This document shows, in pieces, positions 1 through 7,857 of a stretch of DNA of 17,778 bases (the stretch's first letter is position 1; every line of letters starts with the position of its first letter). The translations under genes and the position numbers were made by a program. The stretch is from Pseudomonadota bacterium (GTDB lineage: Bacteria; Pseudomonadota; Alphaproteobacteria; Rhizobiales; Beijerinckiaceae): the NCBI GenBank assembly GCA_023386155.1, contig JAEWKH010000043.1, positions 1 to 17,778 of the forward strand, read 5' to 3'. The notes beneath the pieces are model-generated. The model saw only the letters and a program-made list of their open reading frames with translations, searched no databases and had not been told where the DNA came from.

Positions 1-1422
1 GAAGCGTTTTACGAGAAGACCAAGGCCGCCGCCGCGTTATTCCCCGGAAGCATTATTGTGCTTCGCCGGGCTGCCGACGGCCAACAGCTTCTCAACACAG
101 CATTGCCATTTGGAGCCAATCTGCCGCGAAACATCGACCCCATCTTGCACGAAGCGGATGAAGCGGCAGCCTCAAGAAGAGACACAGTGGTTTCCCAACT
201 TTACAAGGGCGTGACGACCGGGCGTCAATCGATTGCGATCGTTTTGCCAGTGGCAGCAAACAATCAAAATCTGACGCTCGCCATCGCAATTCCTCCTGCC
301 TTTATCGAACACACAATTCAGTCGGCACAAACGTCGGGACAGTTCGCTTTGATTTCACTGCTGGATGCAAACCATCGCATCATTGCTCGCACGCGCGAAT
401 CCGAAGCCTATGAAGGTAAAATTCCCCCGGCCGAATTCCTCAACAGACTTACAGGCCCTTCTGGCTCGTTTACCGCGACCACGATGGATGGCGAGGACGT
501 CTTCACGACATTTTATCGCTCCCCGACGACTGGATGGGTGATCACCGCTTCGATCCCCGTAGCCCAATATTATCGACCCGTGAAAGAAGCCGCTATCGGC
601 ATAAGCGTAGCCTTTATTTTAGCGCTACTCTCCGCCTTTGCCGCAGCGCGTTTGTATCGGTCCTATATCGTTCCGCCACTGTTGAGGCTGCGAAGCGATG
701 CTCTTTCTCTCGCAGACCGCTCTGCGATTGAGCCCTTTCAAACGGGGATATCTGAATTATCAGAGGTAAGCGGTGCGCTTGCCCAAACATCGGCCACCTT
801 GATCCGCGACGACCAAAGCAAAACAACGCTGATCAATGAGCTCAATCACCGCGTGAAGAATACCTTGGCGTCGGTCCTTACGATCGCACGTCAGACGGTG
901 AGACGGAGCAAATCGCTTGCGGAATTTGGCTCGAACTTCGAAGGGCGTTTAATCGCGCTGTCGAAATCCCATGATGCGCTCAGCAAATCCGGCTGGGTTG
1001 ATGCGTCAATGCCACATATCGTCGACGAGGTGACGCGTGCGGCGTGCGGTTCCGGACTTAAAGTCAGCGCGGGGCCGGATATAGCGCTGACACCTCGCGC
1101 GGCCCTGACGTTTGGCCTCATCATACACGAACTCTGCGTGAACGCTGGGAAGTATGGCGCGCTCAGCACGCCAAGCGGAAGCGTCGACCTGAGCTGGAGA
1201 ATCGTTCACGACATTCTTCAGCTGGCATGGGTCGAACGGGGCGGCCCTGCTGCGAACGGCTCCAACCACGTAGGGTTTGGGACTCGATACATCACCGAAA
1301 GCCTAAAACACGAGCTTTCGGGTACATGCGAATTTTTATTTGAACCTGCGGGACTCACCTTCTTGGCTACGATTCCTCTCTCGGTGATCACGCCCTCTCG
1401 CTCGGGACCCCGACGAGCCTGA
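1..1422 (+). CDS. HWE-family sensor histidine kinase, 5' end outside window
   Basis: Membrane sensor kinase that should autophosphorylate on His and pass the phosphate to a response regulator, which is not in this window. The frame is open from base 1 with no stop, so the true start lies upstream; 473 codons are visible. Counting from the in-frame GTG at 58, residues 1-175 look like an extracytoplasmic Cache-type sensor domain (it ends in GWVITASIPVAQYYRPV), residues about 178-200 are one membrane helix, and residues about 201-250 are HAMP-like. The phosphoacceptor H-box ELNHRVKNTL has its His codon at 847. The ATP-binding part has HELCVNAGKYGAL and the W-V-E/GGP motif typical of HWE kinases. 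A first membrane helix is presumably upstream. The family call is firm; the ligand is unknown. A second HWE kinase follows 136 bases downstream. Confidence 0.9.
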   Translation, partial: EAFYEKTKAAAALFPGSIIVLRRAADGQQLLNTALPFGANLPRNIDPILHEADEAAASRRDTVVSQLYKGVTTGRQSIAIVLPVAANNQNLTLAIAIPPAFIEHTIQSAQTSGQFALISLLDANHRIIARTRESEAYEGKIPPAEFLNRLTGPSGSFTATTMDGEDVFTTFYRSPTTGWVITASIPVAQYYRPVKEAAIGISVAFILALLSAFAAARLYRSYIVPPLLRLRSDALSLADRSAIEPFQTGISELSEVSGALAQTSATLIRDDQSKTTLINELNHRVKNTLASVLTIARQTVRRSKSLAEFGSNFEGRLIALSKSHDALSKSGWVDASMPHIVDEVTRAACGSGLKVSAGPDIALTPRAALTFGLIIHELCVNAGKYGALSTPSGSVDLSWRIVHDILQLAWVERGGPAANGSNHVGFGTRYITESLKHELSGTCEFLFEPAGLTFLATIPLSVITPSRSGPRRA

Positions 1423-1558
1423 GTCGAATAAAAGCGTGTGCTATACCTGATTTTACTGGTACTATCGCACCCGATGCTGGGGGACGTTTAGGTGCGTTTC
1501 GGCGAACGGGTCCAAGGGCTCGAGAACCCTGATTGGGCTTGATACCCTTGCTGTCGAG

Positions 1559-2473
1559 TTGCTGCGCATAAAGCCTTTCTCCGCTGCGGCTTTCGCAGTT
1601 GCGGCCTTTGCATTGCTGTGTGGCGCAGCATTCCAAGCGCTGATTGTGTGGACGTCTGGGACAGGCATCCCTTTCGCTGGGTTTTTCCCTGCCATTGTGG
1701 TCTCGACGATTATTGCCGGAGTGCCCTGTGGGCTGCTCGTGGCCATTTCATCCCTTGTAATCGTCGTTACGGCTGTAACAACCGGGGAATTCGACTGGCA
1801 TGCGCTGACGCCTGAACGTTCGATGCAGGTTGTGTGGCTGCTTTTTTCGGCCCTAGTGCTCGTAGGTTTTGGCTCTTTATGTCGAGACCTTCTAAAGCGG
1901 GCGAACGATCGACTTATCGCCAACAGGGTTATTGTTGAGGAAGCGCAGCACCGCATCGCGAACACGGTGGCGATCATCGAAGCCCTGACGCGCCACACCC
2001 TTAAGGACAGTCCGGAACTAAGCAGCGTCCTGACCGGTCGTTTGAAGGCTGTCATGAAAGCGGCCGACCTGTTGCGCCGCCACCCTACCGGGATTTCGCT
2101 CAACGAGCTTCTCCAGGATCATCTTGGGGCGATCGCAGGCGAACGCATTACTCTGCAAGGCCCTGACGTCGACCTTGCACCTGATCAGATCCGTTACCTG
2201 TTGCTGATCACCCATGAGCTTCTGACCAATGCCCTCAAATACGGCGCTCTATCGAATAGCGATGGCCGGGTCGAACTCGACTGGGAAAAAGATGGTCAAT
2301 CTCTTGTCGTGCGCTGGCGAGAGAACGGCGGACCATCGCCCTCTGGGAGCAAGAATGTCGGCGTCGGCACGCAACTCATTGCGCGCTGTGTAGCCGCCGT
2401 CGGCGCAAGCCATAATGTGGTCTTTGAGGCAGAAGGTTTGAAGTCCGAGCTGCGGCTCCCTCTGCGTTCATGA
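1559..2473 (+). CDS. Small membrane HWE-type histidine kinase with DUF4118-like N-terminus
   Basis: Putative sensor kinase of 304 residues. Three hydrophobic segments (about 8-31, 39-74, 88-106) resemble the DUF4118 membrane sensor module. A kinase core follows: H-box EEAQHRIANTV (His131, codon at 1949), N-box HELLTNALKYGALS (about 219-232), WRENGGP (253-259) and a G-box-like VGVGTQLI. The H-box differs from the family HRxKN: the Lys position is Ala134. The frame is open back to the stop at 1448, but it has no ATG or GTG before the first membrane helix, so TTG 1559 is the best start; the ribosome binding site is weak. It may be co-transcribed with the kinase upstream. No sensor ligand or partner regulator is visible. 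The kinase family call is secure; its activity is less so because of the H-box change. Confidence 0.85.
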   Translation: MLRIKPFSAAAFAVAAFALLCGAAFQALIVWTSGTGIPFAGFFPAIVVSTIIAGVPCGLLVAISSLVIVVTAVTTGEFDWHALTPERSMQVVWLLFSALVLVGFGSLCRDLLKRANDRLIANRVIVEEAQHRIANTVAIIEALTRHTLKDSPELSSVLTGRLKAVMKAADLLRRHPTGISLNELLQDHLGAIAGERITLQGPDVDLAPDQIRYLLLITHELLTNALKYGALSNSDGRVELDWEKDGQSLVVRWRENGGPSPSGSKNVGVGTQLIARCVAAVGASHNVVFEAEGLKSELRLPLRS

Positions 2474-2521
2474 TATCGTCTCAAGAAGGCTTATTACCTC
2501 GATCAGCGGATCTCTTCCCAC

Positions 2522-2803
2522 CTACGGCAGATGGGTCAGCCCCGTGCCGAATTGGCTATTTTCAAATCGGGTAATGTCTGTCGGCCGCGTGAACGAGTAA
2601 TCTTGAGTCGGAGCAACCGGGCGGGCAGTCTGCGAAATTTTCTGCTGGCTGTTTTGGATTGCTAGATTTTGGGCTGTGTTGACGACCCGTTGATCCGCGC
2701 ACTTGTTGTCAAACGTGCGCGCACACAGGACCTGAGCTGCTATCGGTTGGGCCGTGATAGCCAGAGCGCAGATCGATAGTCCGATGACAGTTGAAATGTT
2801 CAC
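2522..2803 (-). CDS. Small secreted protein of unknown function
   Basis: A 93-residue protein whose first 23 residues form a clear signal peptide ending in a likely AxA-type cleavage site (PIAAQ). The mature part has two Cys residues (CARTFDNKC) that could form one disulfide, followed by a Gln/Ser/Thr-rich polar stretch. The start is GTG 2803, preceded by an AGGTG ribosome binding site that directly abuts the TAG stop of the beta-barrel gene upstream on the same strand; the two genes are 7 bases apart. That spacing implies co-transcription and probable translational coupling, and so a shared role at the cell envelope. I recognise no family. It is convergent with the kinase gene that ends at 2473. 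Confidence 0.7.
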   Translation of the reverse strand: MNISTVIGLSICALAITAQPIAAQVLCARTFDNKCADQRVVNTAQNLAIQNSQQKISQTARPVAPTQDYSFTRPTDITRFENSQFGTGLTHLP

Positions 2804-2810
2804 GTCACAC

Positions 2811-4088
2811 CTAATTTAATGCAAGGGTAAGGCCCGCTGAGATCATCCAGGCGCGGCCTGTCATGTCGGGCACCCCCGTGCCTGGAAATGCCGGGAAATC
2901 AGGATGGATGTTCTCGCGCGTCCAGATGTGCTCGAGTCGCGCGTTCAAGGTGAGCGTCTTGTTCACCGTATATCCGCCAGTCGCCCCGAGCGACCAGCGC
3001 GTCTTCGCCGGGACGAAATTGAACGCGGTCGGATCCCAGGCATTGGCGTCGCGATAAAGGAAGCTGGCGATAGGTCCGACAGTGACACCGTTATCGAAGG
3101 CATACTTCAAACCGGTGTTTAAGCGCACCAAGTTCGAATTGGAGTTGAACGCTTCGGGAATGAGAAAGGCGCCGGTGAGGTCAGGAACATCGTTGCGGTT
3201 CGTGTGCAGAAAGTATCCGTCCAGGGTCGCCGACCAGTGCGTGTCGAAGGCATAACCGAGAGCACCAGAAATGAGGACATGAGATCCGGCGCGGTATTGC
3301 GCGACCCCGTCCACGGTCGATTGGGTGTCCCACGAATAGGCAATGGAGCCGTTGGCGGACCAAGGGCCTTCCCCGTAAGCAAGCGCCGCGGTGACCGTGC
3401 TCTCGTTGCCGTTGCGGACCCGCTGCGTCGGCTGCGGCACGATGATCGCAGGCCCTTCTTTGTCGAAGGCCCCGCGCGCGGTGTATCCGGCGGACAACGT
3501 CATCACCAAGGATGGCGTGAGCGGAATATTCACACCCACTGTCGGGCCAATGTTCAGACCCTCGCCATAGGTCTGCAAATCGACGAGGTCTGGATCCATG
3601 CGGGCAAACCGCTGATTGCCATAGAGCGCCGATTTCCCGGTTGGCAGATTGACCATCAACGACACGAAAGGCTGGAAGCCGGTAAACCCATAATAGGTGC
3701 CGGTCGCCGAGAGTTGGGTGTCCACCGGCGTACTGACGCTGCCCGTTTCATTCGCGGTCGTTTGCTTCGCGGACACGTAGCCGCCACGCGCGATGAAATC
3801 GAGCTTGAAATCAGGAGAAAGGTTGCCCGAGAGCGAGAGACTCATCGGCGCGTAGACCAAAGTGCCCCGCCCATTGGCAGCCAGCGGCGAGTTGCTCGGA
3901 AATCCGCGGGTTCCGCTCCACGTGAAATAGCGAACATCCGTGGTGTAGTTGACCGACCAAGTTCCCGATTGCTGCGTGACGGCGGCTTTAGCCGGCATAT
4001 CGGCCGCAAAGGCGCCGCCCATCGCATAAATCGTAACACCAACAGCAAAAAGACACGGTAACGACCGCAAGCTCGCCCCCCTCGGCAA
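2811..4088 (-). CDS. Outer-membrane beta-barrel protein, unknown substrate
   Basis: A 425-residue exported protein. The signal peptide covers residues about 1-28 (hydrophobic core LPCLFAVGVTIYAMGGAFA, cleaved before AD). The rest alternates amphipathic strands and Gly/Asn/Asp turns throughout, for example LDFIARGGYVSA, PFVSLMVNLPTG, SLVMTLSAGYTARGAFD and the last strand AWMISAGLTLALN, which is the look of a full-length barrel. It may belong to the broad Phenol_MetA_deg/transporter-like barrel superfamily, but I see no decisive motif. The start is taken as TTG 4088, because the frame stops at 4109 and no ATG or GTG precedes the signal peptide. The start codon lies inside a perfect palindrome (4084-4100). 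It is divergent from the giant repeat protein and is followed after 7 bases by a small secreted protein, so the three genes may act together at the surface. Confidence 0.75.
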   Translation of the reverse strand: MPRGASLRSLPCLFAVGVTIYAMGGAFAADMPAKAAVTQQSGTWSVNYTTDVRYFTWSGTRGFPSNSPLAANGRGTLVYAPMSLSLSGNLSPDFKLDFIARGGYVSAKQTTANETGSVSTPVDTQLSATGTYYGFTGFQPFVSLMVNLPTGKSALYGNQRFARMDPDLVDLQTYGEGLNIGPTVGVNIPLTPSLVMTLSAGYTARGAFDKEGPAIIVPQPTQRVRNGNESTVTAALAYGEGPWSANGSIAYSWDTQSTVDGVAQYRAGSHVLISGALGYAFDTHWSATLDGYFLHTNRNDVPDLTGAFLIPEAFNSNSNLVRLNTGLKYAFDNGVTVGPIASFLYRDANAWDPTAFNFVPAKTRWSLGATGGYTVNKTLTLNARLEHIWTRENIHPDFPAFPGTGVPDMTGRAWMISAGLTLALN

Positions 4089-4100
4089 TGACAGATTGCC
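4084..4100 (-). promoter_or_regulatory. Palindrome over the barrel gene start (operator or mRNA stem)
   Basis: Perfect 6-bp inverted repeat with a 5-base spacer, reading GGCAATCTGTCATTGCC on the minus strand. The TTG start codon of the barrel gene lies within one arm. It could be a repressor operator, or a stem in the mRNA that hides the start codon. A similar site (13 of 17 positions) sits at 4265-4281, upstream of the divergent gene, which favours a protein-binding site. No protein has been assigned to it. Confidence 0.4.
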
Positions 4101-4264
4101 GCACCCTTAATAGTAATTAACGACTTGATTTCAGGAGTCAATTGAAGTTGGGGCGAGTTCCACTTTTTGGTGTGGGCCGGACGCGAGAAGGAAACAAGTT
4201 CCCTTGGAAGCCATCAGTAGCCGAGCGAAAATATGACGCGCGCCAACGCGATCGCCCATCTGTT

Positions 4265-4281
4265 TTCAATCTGAGATTGCC
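4265..4281 (+). promoter_or_regulatory. Second copy of the 17-bp palindromic motif
   Basis: TTCAATCTGAGATTGCC contains the inverted repeat CAATC-TGA-GATTG and matches the minus-strand reading of 4084-4100 at 13 of 17 positions (shared core CAATCTGnnATTGCC). It lies 58 bases upstream of the ATG at 4340 and has the same orientation relative to its gene as the first copy has to the barrel gene. It is a candidate operator for joint control of the divergent genes. Confidence 0.4.
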
Positions 4282-4339
4282 TAACCTCGGATCGTTTGAT
4301 TATTTTCGTAGCCTTCAGCGTCAACCTGTGGGGGCGAAG

Positions 4340-7300
4340 ATGCGCGCAAGGCTTTTGCTGTCGGTATCGGTCGCAGCGTTGTTGTGGGCTTCAACGAGCA
4401 ATGCTCAGCAACTCGACCCGCAAACCGAGCAGCAATTCGCCTCGCAATATGCATTGAGCGCTGGCGACCTAACCGCACCCACCGTGCAATTGCTGAAGGA
4501 GAAATTGTCGGCCGAGCAAAAGCTCCAGGACGCGCAAAACAGCGTCGCATCAGCGCAGGCGAATATTGACAGTACCGCGCGCCAGCTCAGCGATGCGCAG
4601 TCCGAGCAAACAAAAAAATATCAGGCAATGATCGATGCAGGGATAAAGGTCGTCACCCTGCCGGATGGAAAAATCACAACAGATGCGCAGGCCGCGCGCG
4701 AGAAAGCCATCCGCCAAGCAAACGACTTGGCCAACCAGGCTAAAACAACATATCGCGAAGCGCTCATCGATTTGGAGATGTCGCAGAAAAATCCGGGAGC
4801 CTATTCGCCGCAGCAGCGCGCGGAAATTGCATCCCGGCTGAAAAACGCGTTCGAACACCAAACGCAGGCGGAACAGACCGCGATTCACGCGGCCGAGCAG
4901 ATCGATCGTCAAGCCCTTGCCCTGCTGCAGGATTATAACGGCGCGCTTGATAAGACCAAATCAGCCGCGACGGCGAACGAGCAAGCGAAATCGGCGCTGA
5001 GCACCGCGACTAACGCAGTCAAAGTCAATAAAGCAACGGCGCAGGACGTCGATGTGCTTTTGAAGACGAAAGCCATCGCAGATTCCGACGCTAAAAAAGC
5101 GCGCAACGACGTAGCGCGCACGGCCGCCGCGGCCGGCCGATTCCCGCCAGTCTCCGTGCTTGGCACCGTGGGAGGTGCGACCCAACTCAATGCCATCAAT
5201 CTCGCCAACACGCTCGCGAATGGCACGATCAAGGTTTCGGATCTGACACCGGAGCAGAAGTCTGCTCTCGTGAATCTGGGCGGGGCGAACATAGTCGCGC
5301 AAGGCGCGGGCAATATTCGCATCGCCGATCTGACGCCAGCGATGCTGCTCGGCATTGTCGCGCAAGGAGGCGGCAATATCGTCGCGCAAGGCGCTGGAAA
5401 TATCGTCGCGCAAGGAGGCGGAAATCTCGCACAACTGGCCGCGGCGATCGGGATCATTTCTAATGATGGCGCGTCGATCATATCAACCGATGGCGCGTCG
5501 CTGCGCGGCGGTGGAATTGTCGCGCAGGGCGCAGGTAATCTCTCGCAATTGGCGGCCGCGACCGTCGCCAATTTGAAACAGGCCGAGACATCCCTCCTCA
5601 CCGTTGGACTTGCCAATTCGATCATTTCCAACGACGGCGCATCGCTGATCGGTCGACAAGTTGCGCAAGGGATCATCAGCAATGACGGAGCGTCGCTCAT
5701 TAGCAATGATGGCGGTTCATTGATTAGCAATGATGGCGGATCGATTCAGGGAAAATCGCCGGCTCAGTTGGCGGCGTCCGCTTCAAGCCTCATCGACAAC
5801 GCAAAAGTTGCGGCGTTAATCAGCCCCAATGGGGGCAGTCTCATCAGCCCGAACGGGGGCACGATCATTAGCGGCAACGGCAGCGCATTGATCAGCCCCA
5901 ATGGCGCAGCCATCATCAGCACAGGCGGAGCGGGCATCATCAGCACCGGTGGCGCCGGGGCAAGCAATACCAATGCTGGAATCATTAGCGGCAACGGAAG
6001 TGCCTTGATCGCACCGAATGGTGGGACCTTGATCGCCCCGAATGGCGGCAACCTGATCGCACCCAACGGCGGGACACTCATCGCACCCAACGGTGGGACC
6101 TTGATCAGTCCTAACGGTGCCGGCGTTCGCGCATTCCAAGGGTCATCCGATTCTCCCTCCCCGTCGCAGAACAATGCCCCCGCGCAAACACCTGGCGGCG
6201 GCTTCCGTCAAAACTCCACGATTTCTGTGACCGGCTCTTATGTTGACCAGAAGACGGGAAACATCATCTCGACCAATAGCAATGATCGGCCAGCCTCCGT
6301 GGCAAGCGCTGCGGCGACACAACCGGTGAACCAGCCGGCGTCAGCACCGGTGACATCCATGCCGCCCGTTTCGGCTTCTGGGCGTCCTTATGACCCCAAC
6401 GACTGGACCACCTGGCCGCAGAAGGACGTCCACGAATTCATGCGACCGGGCATCACCGTCGAGCAGTTCAAGGCCTCCGCTGAGAAGGATCTTGCCGCTT
6501 ATAAACATGGTCTGGAGGCTCTGGCCACGCACGCCACCCTCACACCGACACAGCAGAGCCAGAAGGCCGGGTCTGAGGCGCAAATCCGATCGCTTGAATT
6601 CCAAATCGAGGCAGCCAATCGCGCGCTCGGTTTGCCGACCAACGCTCCAACCACGACCGCACGGACTGCCGATACAACCGCCCCTGCGAGTCCTGCACCG
6701 GCCGTCCCTGTCATGTCAGCGGCCGCCATCGCGGCTACTGTGCCGTTAAAAACCAATCTGGCCGAGGCACAGAGCCAGGTTACGAACCGTATGCAGCAGA
6801 TCGCCAGCGCCAATCAGGGTCTTGCGGATCTGCAAGCACAACGCACGAAAACGACAGACCCCGCGGCGCTCAAGGGAATCGATGCCGCGATCTCGTCCGC
6901 CAAATTCCAAATCGACGTGATGCAGCAGTCACTCGACCGAGAAAACAAACAGATCGCAACATTGCAATCGTCAGCCCCCTCCGCGCCCGCCGAACCGGTG
7001 AAATTGTCGACCGAACAAAACGCGTCAATTCAAAAATCGCTGCGCACCATCCCGGGCAAACTATCGGCTCCTGAAAAGCATCAATTCGACAATCTCTCGA
7101 CGCTGGCACAGCGCGCGGCAAGCAAAGGCGTCACCGCGACGGACGCGGCTGCGCTAAAGAGCGGCATCGCGACACTGCTGGCGCGGCATCCGCAGGCGGC
7201 CAAGCGCTATCATCTGGATCGCGTCAGCACCGCGGTGAACGGAAGTGCCGCGGTCGGAAATGCTCATCGCACCGCGTTACCGCCCCGTCCACAAACCGCC

Positions 7301-7753
7301 ACTCCCGTCGCACCAACGACACCGAACGCAGCGCCCCCCGGAGCCGTGCCAGGGGTTCATAACGTCACACCAACGGTTCATACCGCTGCCCCGCCGGTTC
7401 AGCCCCCGCACACCGTCGCAAGCCCGAATGGGAAACCGCCGGCCACGCCGAAAATCGATCAACCCAAGCCCCACCCGGTTCACGCATCGGCACCGCATCC
7501 CGCCAAGCCCGAGCCTCCTCATCGCATGACAGCACCGGTGGGCGCCCCACATCGCAAACCGCCGGAGATAGCAAAGCCTGTGGCTCCCAAGGCTGTGGCT
7601 CCCAAGGCTGTGGCTCCCAAGGCTGTCGCACCAAAACCCGTTGCGGTTGCACGTCCCGCCGTGGTTGCCCCGAGGCCGGTGGCTCCAAAGCCTGTGGTGG
7701 TGGCGCCCAAGCCGGTGGTGCCTGTTGCGCCGCCCGTCATGCCGCGACGCTAA
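4340..7753 (+). CDS. Giant secreted octapeptide-repeat protein, putative surface/structural protein
   Basis: A 1137-residue exported protein of unknown function. The ORF is open from 4142, but ATG 4340 (after GGGGGCGAAG) begins a textbook signal peptide (MRARLLLSVSVAALLWASTSNAQ), so that start is chosen. Residues about 30-315 are charged, Ala/Gln-rich and helical with coiled-coil character. Residues 317-595 hold 23 octapeptides of the types IVAQGxGN, IISNDGAS and LIAPNGGT. Residues 596-680 are a polar linker. Residues about 681-885 are again helical/coiled coil and include a Trp-containing patch, NDWTTWPQKDVHEFM. From about 975 on the chain is Pro/Ala/His/Lys-rich, ending in KAVAP repeats. 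There is no membrane anchor, sortase site or autotransporter barrel. The octads suggest a beta-solenoid or fibre, and the Pro-rich tail suggests an extended spacer through the envelope; both are inferences. It is divergent from the barrel gene. Confidence 0.8.
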   Translation: MRARLLLSVSVAALLWASTSNAQQLDPQTEQQFASQYALSAGDLTAPTVQLLKEKLSAEQKLQDAQNSVASAQANIDSTARQLSDAQSEQTKKYQAMIDAGIKVVTLPDGKITTDAQAAREKAIRQANDLANQAKTTYREALIDLEMSQKNPGAYSPQQRAEIASRLKNAFEHQTQAEQTAIHAAEQIDRQALALLQDYNGALDKTKSAATANEQAKSALSTATNAVKVNKATAQDVDVLLKTKAIADSDAKKARNDVARTAAAAGRFPPVSVLGTVGGATQLNAINLANTLANGTIKVSDLTPEQKSALVNLGGANIVAQGAGNIRIADLTPAMLLGIVAQGGGNIVAQGAGNIVAQGGGNLAQLAAAIGIISNDGASIISTDGASLRGGGIVAQGAGNLSQLAAATVANLKQAETSLLTVGLANSIISNDGASLIGRQVAQGIISNDGASLISNDGGSLISNDGGSIQGKSPAQLAASASSLIDNAKVAALISPNGGSLISPNGGTIISGNGSALISPNGAAIISTGGAGIISTGGAGASNTNAGIISGNGSALIAPNGGTLIAPNGGNLIAPNGGTLIAPNGGTLISPNGAGVRAFQGSSDSPSPSQNNAPAQTPGGGFRQNSTISVTGSYVDQKTGNIISTNSNDRPASVASAAATQPVNQPASAPVTSMPPVSASGRPYDPNDWTTWPQKDVHEFMRPGITVEQFKASAEKDLAAYKHGLEALATHATLTPTQQSQKAGSEAQIRSLEFQIEAANRALGLPTNAPTTTARTADTTAPASPAPAVPVMSAAAIAATVPLKTNLAEAQSQVTNRMQQIASANQGLADLQAQRTKTTDPAALKGIDAAISSAKFQIDVMQQSLDRENKQIATLQSSAPSAPAEPVKLSTEQNASIQKSLRTIPGKLSAPEKHQFDNLSTLAQRAASKGVTATDAAALKSGIATLLARHPQAAKRYHLDRVSTAVNGSAAVGNAHRTALPPRPQTATPVAPTTPNAAPPGAVPGVHNVTPTVHTAAPPVQPPHTVASPNGKPPATPKIDQPKPHPVHASAPHPAKPEPPHRMTAPVGAPHRKPPEIAKPVAPKAVAPKAVAPKAVAPKPVAVARPAVVAPRPVAPKPVVVAPKPVVPVAPPVMPRR
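5288..6124 (+). repeat. 24-base/8-residue in-frame repeat array
   Basis: Repeats within the giant secreted protein (residues 317-595). Three flavours are seen: IVAQGxGN five times (residues 318, 339, 347, 355, 393); IIS(N/T)DGxS six times (372, 380, 428, 445, 453, 461); and (L/I)I(S/A)xxGxx twelve times (from 493, with five nearly uniform units at 556-595). The rule is two aliphatic residues, a small residue, then a polar/Gly turn. Codons vary between units (for example GCACCGAATGGT, GCCCCGAATGGC, GCACCCAACGGC) while the protein stays constant, which points to selection on the protein. Short non-repeat helical inserts (LAQLAAA, LSQLAAATVANLKQAE, SPAQLAASASS) break the array into blocks. Confidence 0.9.
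7574..7633 (+). repeat. 15-base tandem repeat encoding K(A/P)VAP
   Basis: Four units encode KPVAP, KAVAP, KAVAP and KAVAP near the C-terminus of the giant secreted protein. Units at 7589-7603 and 7604-7618 are identical in DNA, and the unit at 7574 differs by one base. Looser copies continue downstream (KPVAVA, RPVAP, KPVVVAP). The near-identity suggests recent slippage expansion, unlike the older octad array. Confidence 0.9.
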
Positions 7754-7759
7754 ACCCCT

Positions 7760-7790
7760 CGTTTCAAGGCCGGCATCCGGCCTTGAAACG
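7760..7790 (+). terminator. Strong hairpin after the giant repeat gene
   Basis: A perfect 14-bp stem (CGTTTCAAGGCCGG pairing with CCGGCCTTGAAACG) with a 3-base loop, starting 7 bases after the stop codon. No T-run follows, so it is either a U-poor terminator or an mRNA 3'-end stabiliser. It also argues against starting the next gene at the TTG inside the stem (7783). Confidence 0.65.
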
Positions 7791-7857
7791 ATCATGTCCT
7801 CAGTGGGGCTTATCATTTGACAATGACACACTCCCCCTTTTTGGGGCAATTAGCTGC

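Noticed and set aside
1462..2103. 213-residue minus-strand ORF
   Set aside because: Antisense to the second kinase; composition is shadow-like and no start signal is evident.
3204..4061. 285-residue plus-strand ORF
   Set aside because: Fully antisense to the beta-barrel gene, Arg/His-rich and without any domain pattern; a high-GC shadow.
4142..4339. N-terminal 66-residue extension of the giant repeat protein
   Set aside because: The extension starts at TTG, has no export or domain features, and lies in the divergent control region. ATG 4340 begins a clear signal peptide.
5354..6124. Regular 24-base repeats resembling a repeat array or CRISPR
   Set aside because: No unique spacers; the repeats are contiguous, in frame and vary at codon third positions, so they are protein repeats.
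7817..7822. Perfect TTGACA upstream of the small membrane protein
   Set aside because: No acceptable -10 element at 16-18 bases, so a sigma-70 promoter cannot be supported.
7277..7849. His/Arg/Gly-rich minus-strand ORF
   Set aside because: Mirror of the Pro/Ala-rich tail of the repeat protein; its repeats are explained by the plus-strand coding repeats.
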